The translations under genes and the position numbers were made by a program. Positions 15,163 through 22,342 of a stretch of DNA of 64,000 bases are shown piece by piece. Position 1 is the stretch's first letter. Each line of letters begins with the position of its first letter. This stretch comes from Streptomyces tateyamensis (GTDB lineage: Bacteria > Actinomycetota > Actinomycetes > Streptomycetales > Streptomycetaceae). The notes below the pieces were generated by a model. The model was given only the letters and a program-made list of their open reading frames with translations. It ran no database searches and was not told the origin of the DNA. The stretch is taken from positions 62,001-126,000 of the forward strand of contig NZ_PYBW01000049.1 in NCBI RefSeq assembly GCF_003205575.1. Direction: 5' to 3'.

Positions 15163-16794
15163 TTGACGATCATGCAGACCACTCGCCGAGTCCGGCGCCT
15201 ACCCGCCGCACTCGTCGCGTCAGCGGCCCTGCTGCTGGTGTCCACCAGCGTGGCCACCCCGGTGTCGGCGGCCGCGCCGCCGACCGCCGTGACCGCCACC
15301 GTGCCGGTGGGCAGCGATCCGATCGCCACCGTGCTGTCCGCCGACGGCAGCCGGCTCTACACCGCCAACTCCGGTGACAACACGGTCAGCGTGCTGGACA
15401 CCGCCGCGGCCAAGGTACTGGCCACCGTGCCGGTCGGCGCCCAGCCGGTGGCCCTGGCGGTCAGCCCGGACGGCAGCCGTCTCTACGTCGCCGACAAGGG
15501 CGACAACACGGTCGACGTCATCACCACCGCCTTCGGCACGGTGACCGCCACCCTGAGCGGCTTCAACCAGCCGCAGGGTCTGGCCCTCAGCCCGGACGGC
15601 GGCCAACTGCTGGTCAGCAACAACGGCGACACCACCGTCACCGTGCTGGACACCGCCTCCTCCGCCGTGGTCCGCACCGACCAGGTCGGCGCCTACCCGG
15701 CCGGCCTGGCGATCGCCGCGGACGGCCACTACGCCTACGTGGTCAGCCCGTTCAGCGACACCCTGACGGTGCTGGACCGCACCGCGGGCGACAGCCCGGT
15801 GGCCACCGTCGCGGTCGGCCCGCAGTCCTTCGCGCTCGCCCTGGCGCCGGACGGGTCCAAGGTCTACGTCACGGACGGCGCCGGCAACGCCCTCACCGTG
15901 GTGGACACCGCCACCCGCACCGTGACCGCCACCGTGCCGGTCGGCGGCCTGCCGCTGGGCGTGGCCGCGAGCACCGACGGCGCCTACGTCTACCTGGCCA
16001 ACGCCGCCGACCACACGGTGAGCGTGCTGAGCACCGCCACCCTGACCGTCGCCGGCACCCTGTCGGTGCCGGCCGGCGCGGTCGCGGTGGCGCTGGACCC
16101 GGCCCTGCAGCACGCCTACGTACTGGGCGGCGGCATGGTCTCGCTGCTCACCCCGGTCCCGCAGGTCACGGCGGTCAGCCCGGCCTCCGGGTTCACCACC
16201 GGCGGCACCCAGGTCACCATCACCGGCAGCGCGCTGTTCGGCGCCACCGCGGTGATCTTCGGTACCGTGCCCGCCACCGCCTTCTCCTGCACCGCCACCT
16301 CGTGCACCGCCACCGCCCCCGCGGAGCCGGCCAGCACCGTGGACGTGCGGGTCACCACCGCGGCGGGGACCAGCGCGGCGGTGGCCGGCGACCACTTCGG
16401 GTACGTGGTGCCGACTGCCGACCTGTCGGTCGCCCTGGGCGTCACCGCGCACCCGGCGCTGCTCGGGGCGCACCTGGACTACACCGTCACGGTCACCAAC
16501 CACGGTCCGGCGGCCGGCACCTCCGGCACGGTGCAGATCCCGCTGCCGGCCGGCATCCGGGCCACCAGCACGGACTGCACGGTGACGGCGGGTCAGCTCA
16601 GCTGCGCGACCGGAGCGCTGGCCAACGGCGCGTCGGTGGTGCGGCACTTCACCGTCCCGGTCGGGTTGCTGGGGATCAACGTGACCCTCACCGCCACCCG
16701 CACCGCAAGCGCCCCGGCGGACCCGGTGGCAGCCGACGACAGCGACCACCGCAAGTGCTCGGGCGTCACCTCACTCGCCATCACCTGCTCGTAG
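15163..16794 (+). CDS. Secreted YVTN beta-propeller protein with IPT/TIG and DUF11 domains
   Basis: A 543-residue exported protein. After a signal peptide (ending near VSAAAPP, residue 39) come about seven repeats of the type SRLYTANSGDNTVSVLDT, AVSPDGSRLYVADKGDNTV, VPVGAQPVALAV, which form a YVTN/NHL-like beta-propeller (to about residue 325). An IPT/TIG domain follows (VSPASGFTTGGTQVTITG, about 330-425), then a DUF11 domain (LDYTVTVTNHGPAAGTSGTV, about 430-540). Such proteins are surface or secreted binding proteins; ligand unknown. Start TTG 15163 follows GGGAGGGG; ATG 15172 is an alternative. A palindromic terminator follows. Confidence 0.85.
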   Translation: MTIMQTTRRVRRLPAALVASAALLLVSTSVATPVSAAAPPTAVTATVPVGSDPIATVLSADGSRLYTANSGDNTVSVLDTAAAKVLATVPVGAQPVALAVSPDGSRLYVADKGDNTVDVITTAFGTVTATLSGFNQPQGLALSPDGGQLLVSNNGDTTVTVLDTASSAVVRTDQVGAYPAGLAIAADGHYAYVVSPFSDTLTVLDRTAGDSPVATVAVGPQSFALALAPDGSKVYVTDGAGNALTVVDTATRTVTATVPVGGLPLGVAASTDGAYVYLANAADHTVSVLSTATLTVAGTLSVPAGAVAVALDPALQHAYVLGGGMVSLLTPVPQVTAVSPASGFTTGGTQVTITGSALFGATAVIFGTVPATAFSCTATSCTATAPAEPASTVDVRVTTAAGTSAAVAGDHFGYVVPTADLSVALGVTAHPALLGAHLDYTVTVTNHGPAAGTSGTVQIPLPAGIRATSTDCTVTAGQLSCATGALANGASVVRHFTVPVGLLGINVTLTATRTASAPADPVAADDSDHRKCSGVTSLAITCS

Positions 16795-16806
16795 CGCACC
16801 GTCGAA

Positions 16807-16852
16807 CGGCGAGCGGGCCCTGCCGGGTGCACCCGGCAGGGCCCGCTCGCCG
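16807..16852. terminator. Bidirectional palindromic terminator
   Basis: A perfect 46-base palindrome: CGGCGAGCGGGCCCTGCCGG and its complement meet at GTGCAC. It lies between the convergent ends of the beta-propeller gene (16794) and the MFS gene (16862), so it can stop both. Confidence 0.9.
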
Positions 16853-16861
16853 TATACCGCG

Positions 16862-18223
16862 TCAGGCATCGGCCGCCGCCACGTCGGCACGGGCCGCCCG
16901 GGCCGCGCCCGCCGCGCCGGAGCTCGCCGCCACCGCCGCCAGGTCCCGGCCCCGGGTCTCCCGGGCGAAGGCCACCGCCGCCAGGGTGAGCACCGCCGCC
17001 AGCGCCACGTACACCGCGATCGGCGTCGCGCTGCCGTAGTCCTTGAGCAGCGCGGTGGCGATCAGCGGGGCCGGCGCACCGGCGGCCACCGAGGAGAACT
17101 GGGCCCCGATCGAGGCGCCGGAGTACCGCACCCGGGTTCCGAACAGCTCGGCGAAGAAGGCCGCCTGCGGGGCGTACATCGCGCTGTGGAAGACCAGGCC
17201 CACCGTCACCGCGAGCACCAGCTCGCCGAAGGAGTGCGCGTCCACCAGCCGGAAGAAGGCGAACGCCCAGGCCCCCACCCCGGCCGCGCCCACCAGGTAC
17301 ACCGGCTTGCGGCCCACCTTGTCGGAGAGCGCGCCGAAGAGCGGGATCAGCGCGAACTGGATCGCCGAGCCGATCAGCACCGCGTTGAGCGCGCTCTGCT
17401 TGTGGAAGTGCGCGTGCGACACCGCGTACACCAGCACGAACGTGGTCATCACGTAGTACGAGATGTTCTCCGCGAGCCGGGCGCCCATCGCGATCAGCAC
17501 GTCCCGCCAGTGGTCGCGCAGCACCGCCAGCAGCGGCGTCGCCTCGGCCCGGCTCTGCTCCTCGCGGGCCTTGGCGGCGGCCAGCGCCTGCTTGAACAGC
17601 GGGGACTCGTCCACCCCGAGCCGGATCCACAGGCCCACCAGCACCAGCACCGCCGAGAGCAGGAACGGCACCCGCCAGCCCCAGGCCAGGAACTGCTGCT
17701 CCGACTGCACCCCGGTGAGCAGCGAGAGCACCCCGGCCGCCAGCAGGTTGCCGGCGGGCGCGCCGCCCTGCGGCCAGGAGGCCCAGAAGCCGCGCCGGCG
17801 CTGGTCGCCGTGCTCGGAGACCAGCAGCACCGCGCCGCCCCACTCGCCGCCCAGCGCGAAGCCCTGGACCAGGCGCAGCACGGTGAGCAGCACCGGGGCG
17901 GCCACGCCCACCTGGTTGTAGGTCGGCAGGACGCCGATCAGCGTGGTGGCGCTGCCCATCAGCAGCAGGCTGAGCACCAGCAGTCGCTTGCGGCCGATCC
18001 GGTCGCCGTAGTGGCCGAAGACCAGGGCGCCCAGCGGGCGGGCCGCGAAGCCGAGCGCGTAGGTGACGAAGGCGAGCAGGGTGCCGGTGAGCGGGTCGCT
18101 GTGCGGGAAGAACACCTTGCCGAAGACGAGGGCGGCGGCGGTGCCGTAGAGGAAGTAGTCGTACCACTCGACGGTGGTGCCGATCAGGCTGGCGCCGACC
18201 ACGCGGCTGAGGGAGCGGGACAT
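16862..18223 (-). CDS. MFS transporter, metabolite:H+ symporter (MHS) type
   Basis: A 453-residue inner-membrane protein with 12 predicted helices. TM1 has EWYDYFLYG, and the loop 2-3 motif GHYGDRIGRKR and QGFALGGEWGGAVLLVSEH identify the MHS branch (ProP, ShiA, KgtP relatives), which imports organic acids or osmolytes with protons. It starts at ATG 18223, 92 bases downstream of the 3-hydroxybutyrate dehydrogenase stop on the same strand, so the pair may form an operon for uptake and oxidation of a hydroxy or keto acid; this is inference. Confidence 0.88.
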   Translation of the reverse strand: MSRSLSRVVGASLIGTTVEWYDYFLYGTAAALVFGKVFFPHSDPLTGTLLAFVTYALGFAARPLGALVFGHYGDRIGRKRLLVLSLLLMGSATTLIGVLPTYNQVGVAAPVLLTVLRLVQGFALGGEWGGAVLLVSEHGDQRRRGFWASWPQGGAPAGNLLAAGVLSLLTGVQSEQQFLAWGWRVPFLLSAVLVLVGLWIRLGVDESPLFKQALAAAKAREEQSRAEATPLLAVLRDHWRDVLIAMGARLAENISYYVMTTFVLVYAVSHAHFHKQSALNAVLIGSAIQFALIPLFGALSDKVGRKPVYLVGAAGVGAWAFAFFRLVDAHSFGELVLAVTVGLVFHSAMYAPQAAFFAELFGTRVRYSGASIGAQFSSVAAGAPAPLIATALLKDYGSATPIAVYVALAAVLTLAAVAFARETRGRDLAAVAASSGAAGAARAARADVAAADA

Positions 18224-18315
18224 GCGGGAACCGTCCTGGGGGTGGGGAGGGGGAGTACCCGGGGGGAGTACCGGGGGTGAGCTGCCGGGTGAGCGGCGGG
18301 GTGAGTGACGGGAAG

Positions 18316-19101
18316 TCAGTGGGCGGTCCAGCCGCCGTCCATGGTGAGCGAGGTGCCGGTGATGTAGCCGGCGGCGGCGGAGCAGAGCCAGAGCACCGCC
18401 TGGGCGACCTCGTCCGGCTCGATCAGGCGCTTGATCGCGGGGCGCTCCAGCAGCACCTGGGTCAGCACCTGCTCGACCGGGATGCCGTGGGCGGCCGCCT
18501 GGTCGGCGAGCTGGCGCTCCACCAGCGGGGTGCGCACGTAGCCCGGGTTGACGCAGTTGCTGGTCACGCCGTGCGGCGCGCCCTCCAGCGCGACCACCTT
18601 GCTGAGCCCTTCCAGGGCGTGCTTGGCGGTCACGTAGGCGGCCTTGTAGGCACTGGCCCGCAGGCCGTGCACCGAGGAGAGGTTCACCACCCGGCCCCAG
18701 CCCTGCTGGTACATGTGCGGCAGGGTGCGGCGCAGGATCCGGAACGGCGCCTCCACCATCACCCGCTGGATCAGGGCGAACTTCTCCACCGGGAACTCGT
18801 GCAGCGGCGCCACGTACTGCAGCCCGGCGTTGTTGACCACGATGTCCGCGTCGGCGGGCAGCGCTTCCACGGCCTGCGGGTCGGCCAGGTCAACCGGCAC
18901 GGCGGTGCCGCCGATCTCGGCCGCCAGCGCCGCCGCGGCCTCGGCGGCCAGGTCCACCACGTAGACCCGGGCGCCGGCTGCCGCCAGGGTCTGGGCGCAG
19001 GCCCGGCCGATGCCGCCGGCCGCGCCGGTGACCAGCGCGGTGCGGCCGGCCAGCTCCAGGACCGGGGCGGCGGGCTGGGCTGTTGACTCGGTGCTCTCCA
19101 T
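18316..19101 (-). CDS. 3-hydroxybutyrate dehydrogenase (SDR)
   Basis: Interconverts (R)-3-hydroxybutyrate and acetoacetate with NAD. The 261-residue protein has TGAAGGIG (25-32), NNAG (90-93), Ser in NLSSVHGLRAS and the catalytic pair Tyr156/Lys160 in YVTAK. LQYVAPLHEFP, and EVLTQVLLERPAIKRLIEPDEVA are characteristic of bacterial BdhA; the conserved Gln and Lys of the BdhA active site appear in the NAGLQ motif and KAAYVTAK region. ATG 19101 is used; the open frame continues upstream without conserved sequence. The MHS transporter gene follows. Confidence 0.85.
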   Translation of the reverse strand: MESTESTAQPAAPVLELAGRTALVTGAAGGIGRACAQTLAAAGARVYVVDLAAEAAAALAAEIGGTAVPVDLADPQAVEALPADADIVVNNAGLQYVAPLHEFPVEKFALIQRVMVEAPFRILRRTLPHMYQQGWGRVVNLSSVHGLRASAYKAAYVTAKHALEGLSKVVALEGAPHGVTSNCVNPGYVRTPLVERQLADQAAAHGIPVEQVLTQVLLERPAIKRLIEPDEVAQAVLWLCSAAAGYITGTSLTMDGGWTAH

Positions 19102-19276
19102 GGGCCGAAACGGTAAGGAGCGCGGCGCCCGACACCCATGTGAGCCGGGACCACTAAACCCGCGCGGTCTGTGGGCGCCACCGCCATATCCCGCCCGACG
19201 CGCTGGCGGGATCTTGATGGAAGGTGGCACCGCCGCCACTGGCCGACCGGGGGCGCCGACCGGCAGGCTTGGGCCC

Positions 19277-19837
19277 ATGGACAGCGCAGAGCACACCACC
19301 GACGCGATCGTCGCGGACACCAAGGACTGGACCTGGGTACTGGAGCGGGCCTGCCCCGACTGCGGCCTGGACACCCCGGCCGTGCCCCCCACCGAGGTGC
19401 CCGCGCTGGTGCGGGCCAACGCCGCCGCCTGGGCCGCGCTGCTGGCCGGCGACCCCGCCGCGCTGGCCCGGCGGCCCGACCCGGCCACCTGGTCGGCCCT
19501 CGAGTACGCCTGCCACGTGCGCGACGTGTTCCGCCTCTTCGCCTACCGGCTGGACCTGATGCTCACTCAGGACGGCCCGCTCTTCCCCAGCTGGGACCAG
19601 GACGAGACCGCGCTGGCCGAGCGCTACCACGAGCAGGACCCGGCCCTGGTCGGCCCCGAGCTGGCCGAGGCCGGCGAGCGGATCGCCGCCGCCTTCGAGC
19701 AGGTCGCCGACGACCAGTGGCAGCGCACCGGCGGCCGCTCCGACGGCGCCCGCTTCACCGTCGCCACCTTCGCGCAGTACTTCCTGCACGACCCGGTGCA
19801 CCACCTGTACGACGTCACCGGCGAGCGGGCGGGCTGA
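19277..19837 (+). CDS. DinB / maleylpyruvate-isomerase N-domain family protein
   Basis: A 186-residue four-helix-bundle protein. The motif WSALEYACHVRDVFRLFAYRL carries the His expected on helix 2, and the C-terminal YFLHDPVHHLYDV supplies the remaining metal-binding histidines of the DinB_2/MDMPI superfamily (mycothiol-dependent enzymes). An internal DCGLDTP is common in the actinobacterial subgroup. ATG 19277 sits seven bases after CAGGCT, so the mRNA may be leaderless. Substrate unknown. Confidence 0.8.
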   Translation: MDSAEHTTDAIVADTKDWTWVLERACPDCGLDTPAVPPTEVPALVRANAAAWAALLAGDPAALARRPDPATWSALEYACHVRDVFRLFAYRLDLMLTQDGPLFPSWDQDETALAERYHEQDPALVGPELAEAGERIAAAFEQVADDQWQRTGGRSDGARFTVATFAQYFLHDPVHHLYDVTGERAG

Positions 19838-19909
19838 CCGGGGCGGGCCACCCGGACCACGCCGGCCGGTGACCGGCGGCCACGGGCCGGCAGGTCACCG
19901 GCCGGCGGG

Positions 19910-20602
19910 TCACTCCTCGATCGCGCCGCCGACCCGGCGCAGGTGCTCGCGGAAGGTCAGCGCGGGCTCGGCGGCGCGCGCGGCCAGGAAGGCGTCGAAG
20001 CCGACCTGCTCGCGCAACGGGCGGCCCTGGTGGATCAGCTCGGCCTGGCGTCGCTCGGTGTCGCGGATCGCCTCTGCCAGCTCCAGCAGTTCGGGCAGCC
20101 GGTCGGCGGGCAGCAGGAGCGCACCGTCCTCGTCGGCCACCAGGTAGTCGGCGGTCGTGGCGGTCCACTCGCCGACCCGGGCGGCGCTGAGCGCGTCCGC
20201 CGCCCGCTCGCGCGCGGCGAGCGGGCCGGTGGGCAGCGAGCCGAGGCTGAACACGGGCAGGCCGATCGCCCGCAGGTCGGCGCTGTCCCGGTGCAGTCCC
20301 CAGATCAGCAGGCCGGCGAGCCCGGCCGCCCGGGCCTCCAGCGCGACCAGGTCGCCGACGCAGCTCTCGTCCAGCCGGCCCGCGTTGTCCACCACCAGCA
20401 CCTCGCCGGGGGCGGCCAGGGTGAGCGCCTCCAGGAAGACGTCCACGCTGCCCGCGTGCCGGGCGGGCCGCACCGGCCCGGCCAGGCGGGTGCCCGGAAC
20501 CAGCGCCCGGGTGCCGGCCGGCGCGCAGCGCACGGGCAGGCCGGCCCGCAGGCAGGCATCGGCGAGGTGGGCGCAGGTCAGCTCGGCGATTCGCTTGTCC
20601 AT
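19910..20602 (-). CDS. RraA-like / HMG aldolase-fold family protein
   Basis: A 230-residue protein of the RraA family, which contains regulators of RNase E and class II HMG/CHA aldolases. It shows TRLAGPVRPARHAGS, GEVLVVDNAGRLDESCVGDL (substrate/metal loop, usually G-x-VxVxD), and LLIWGLHRDSADLRAIGLPVF, equivalent to the family's GxxRDxxxL motif with Arg-Asp retained. The tail LREQVGFDAFLAAR is longer than RraA proper, favouring an aldolase-like enzyme. Start ATG 20602 lies six bases after TATAAA (minus strand), so it is probably leaderless, sharing a 29-base promoter region with the ThrRS leader. Confidence 0.75.
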   Translation of the reverse strand: MDKRIAELTCAHLADACLRAGLPVRCAPAGTRALVPGTRLAGPVRPARHAGSVDVFLEALTLAAPGEVLVVDNAGRLDESCVGDLVALEARAAGLAGLLIWGLHRDSADLRAIGLPVFSLGSLPTGPLAARERAADALSAARVGEWTATTADYLVADEDGALLLPADRLPELLELAEAIRDTERRQAELIHQGRPLREQVGFDAFLAARAAEPALTFREHLRRVGGAIEE

Positions 20603-20608
20603 ATCGGC

Positions 20609-20616
20609 TTTATAGC
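20609..20616. promoter_or_regulatory. Overlapping divergent -10 region (RraA-like and ThrRS leader)
   Basis: TTTATA at 20609-20614 reads TATAAA on the minus strand, six bases from the RraA-like ATG; TATAGC at 20611-20616 could serve as -10 on the plus strand, 15 bases before the leader-peptide ATG. Two divergent transcription units thus share one AT-rich box in a region of only 29 bases between start codons. Confidence 0.5.
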
Positions 20617-20631
20617 AGTACGGTGGCCGGC

Positions 20632-20688
20632 ATGAAGCGCGCTTGCATCGCCATGACGACGACGCCGGACACCGTCCCGGCGCGCTGA
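20632..20688 (+). CDS. Threonine-rich leader peptide of the ThrRS attenuator
   Basis: Encodes the 18-residue peptide MKRACIAMTTTPDTVPAR with four threonine codons (three consecutive ACG, one ACC). It lies 91 bases upstream of a threonyl-tRNA synthetase gene and just before alternative hairpins, the arrangement of an amino-acid biosynthesis leader. Part of its own coding region (GCCGGAC at 20664 and GTCCCGGC at 20674) can pair as an early hairpin, so a ribosome stalled at the ACG codons would change downstream folding. Product itself has no other expected role. Confidence 0.65.
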   Translation: MKRACIAMTTTPDTVPAR

Positions 20689-20703
20689 CTGCTGACCTGG
20701 TCC

Positions 20704-20754
20704 GAAGCCCCGGGGCGAACGCCCCGGGGCTTCGTGCTGTGCGGCGTTCGCCCC
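20704..20754 (+). promoter_or_regulatory. Candidate transcription attenuator with alternative hairpins
   Basis: GAAGCCCCGGGGC (20704-20716) pairs perfectly with GCCCCGGGGCTTC (20721-20733) around a GAAC loop: a 13-bp terminator-like stem. The segment GGGGCGAACGCC (20712-20723) can instead pair with GGCGTTCGCCCC (20743-20754). The two structures are mutually exclusive. The second arm lies 13 bases before the GAGGGAG ribosome site of the synthetase gene. Together with the Thr-rich leader this fits control by charged tRNA-Thr levels. There is no clear U-run after the first stem, so translation-level control is also possible. Confidence 0.6.
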
Positions 20755-20779
20755 CCAGAACGTCTTGAGGGAGAACGCC

Positions 20780-22000
20780 ATGCCCGACCACCGCAAGCTC
20801 GGCCGCGAGTTGGAGCTCTTCGACACCGACCCGCTGATCGGCGCCGGCCTGCCGTACTGGCTGCCGGCCGGGGCCGCGATCCGGCACAGCCTGGAGGAGT
20901 ACATCCGGCGCGAGGAGCGCCGGGCCGGGTACCAGCACGTGTACTCGCCGGTGCTGGGCAAACGCGAACTCTACGAACTCTCCGGCCACTGGGCGCACTA
21001 CCGCGAGGACATGTTCCCACCGATGGAGCTGGGCGCCGAGGAGGAGCTGGTCCTGCGTCCGAGCCTGTGTCCGCACCATGCGGTGATGTTCCGCTCCCGG
21101 TCCCGCAGTTACCGCGAACTGCCGCTGCGGATGGCGGAACTGGGCGGCATGTACCGCTCCGAGCGGTCCGGGGTGCTGGGCGGGCTGACCCGGGTGCGGG
21201 CCATCCAGCTGAACGACGCGCACATCTTCTGCACCGTCGAGCAGGTGGCCGAGGAGGCGCGCGGCGCGCTGGAGCTGATCCGGCGGGCGCACCGGGCGCT
21301 GGGCATCGGGCCGGTCCGCTACCGGCTCTCGCTCGCGGGGGACGGGGCCAAGTACGTGGCCGACCCCGAACTGTGGCGCCGCTCGGCCGAGTTGCTGGAA
21401 CAGGCGCTGGACGGGCTGGGCATCGAGTACGAGCGCGCGAAGGGCGAGGCCGCCTTCTACGGTCCGAAGATCGATGTGCAGATCACCGACAGCGCGGGCC
21501 GGGAGGCCACCCTGTCCACCGTCCAGGTCGACTTCCACCAGCCGGCCCGGTTCGACCTGCACTACGTCGGACCGGACGGCGCCAAGCACCGACCGGTGAT
21601 GGTGCACCGCAGCATCATCGGCAGCGTGGAGCGGGCGGTGGCCCAGCTGATCGAGCAGCACGGCGGGGCGTTCCCGGCCTGGCTGGCCCCGGTCCAGCTG
21701 GCAGTGCTGCCGGTCTCCGAGGAGCAACTGCCGGCCGCGCGGGCGCTGCTGGCCCGGGCCCGGGAGCTGGACCTGCGGGCCGAGCTGGCCGACCCGCGCG
21801 AGGGCAGCCTGGGCGCCCGGATCCGGGAGCACCGCCTGGTGCCCTACCAGGCGGTGCTGGGCGCCAAGGAGGCGGCGGACGGTGCGGCGGCCCTACGGCT
21901 GCGCGACGGCCGGCGGCTCGAACCGCTGCCGGTGGAGCGGGTGCTGGCCGAGCTCGGCGCGGTGGTCGCCGACCAGCGCGCCGAGCTGTGGCCGCACTGA
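20780..22000 (+). CDS. thrS: Threonyl-tRNA synthetase, short form without TGS and editing domains
   Basis: Charges tRNA-Thr with threonine. At 406 residues it lacks the about 240-residue N-terminal TGS and editing domains of the housekeeping enzyme. The class II catalytic core (about 15-300) keeps the three zinc ligands that recognise threonine: Cys97 in LRPSLCPHH, His148 in NDAHIFC, and His276 in PVMVHRSIIGS. Motif 2 (RELPLRMAELGGMYRSE) and motif 3 (HRSIIGSVERAVAQLIE) are present. The anticodon-binding domain covers about 300-400. The usual TQDD before AHIFC is IQLND. ATG 20780 follows GAGGGAG. Such second copies can be stress or resistance forms, for example against ThrRS inhibitors. It is controlled by the leader described at 20632-20754. 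Confidence 0.9.
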   Translation: MPDHRKLGRELELFDTDPLIGAGLPYWLPAGAAIRHSLEEYIRREERRAGYQHVYSPVLGKRELYELSGHWAHYREDMFPPMELGAEEELVLRPSLCPHHAVMFRSRSRSYRELPLRMAELGGMYRSERSGVLGGLTRVRAIQLNDAHIFCTVEQVAEEARGALELIRRAHRALGIGPVRYRLSLAGDGAKYVADPELWRRSAELLEQALDGLGIEYERAKGEAAFYGPKIDVQITDSAGREATLSTVQVDFHQPARFDLHYVGPDGAKHRPVMVHRSIIGSVERAVAQLIEQHGGAFPAWLAPVQLAVLPVSEEQLPAARALLARARELDLRAELADPREGSLGARIREHRLVPYQAVLGAKEAADGAAALRLRDGRRLEPLPVERVLAELGAVVADQRAELWPH

Positions 22001-22201
22001 CGCGCAGTCGGGCCGAGCGGCTGCGGTGCCCGTGGCCAGCGGCACTGCGGTGCTGAGTGTGCGGTACCTGAGACGCCATCAAAGTTCGCGCCGCTGCCCA
22101 GGCGAGCCCCCTTCCTGGGCCGAGCGGGTGACTTCGTCGGCGCCGTTGAAGCCAGGCACGGCGGGCTGCGGCATGATCGATTCCGGCAGGCAGTACCACT
22201 G

Positions 22202-22272
22202 GGTGGAGTGGCCGAGGGGCGAGGCAACGGCCCGCAATGCCGTGCACATAGGTTCGAATCCTGTCTCCACCT
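22202..22272 (+). tRNA. tRNA-Cys (GCA), aberrant anticodon loop
   Basis: A 71-base cloverleaf: acceptor GGTGGAG pairs with CTCCACC, discriminator U73 (Cys identity element), anticodon stem ACGGC/GCCGT, T-arm ATAGG-TTCGAAT-CCTGT, no encoded CCA. The anticodon loop is CCGCAAT with GCA at 22234-22236. Position 33 is C instead of the near-universal U, and position 38 is T instead of A. The T-stem also differs from the usual streptomycete tRNA-Cys. It may be a tRNA pseudogene or a specialised minor cysteine tRNA. It lies 200 bases after the short thrS and just before a strong hairpin. Confidence 0.8.
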
Positions 22273-22282
22273 CAGGAAACGA

Positions 22283-22327
22283 CGAGGGCCGGTCGGCCGG
22301 GGGAATCCCCGGACCGACCGGCCCTCG
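22283..22327. terminator. Bidirectional hairpin between tRNA and alpha-galactosidase
   Basis: CGAGGGCCGGTCGG at 22283 pairs with CCGACCGGCCCTCG ending 22327, with CCGGGG/CCCCGG extending the stem inwards. It sits 10 bases after the tRNA and 15 bases beyond the stop of the leftward alpha-galactosidase gene. Confidence 0.88.
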
Positions 22328-22342
22328 CGCCGGGCCTGCTGG

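Noticed and set aside
22202-22272. tRNA-Cys as an attachment site of a mobile element
   Set aside because: No integrase or truncated tRNA copy adjoins it; neighbours are ordinary host genes.
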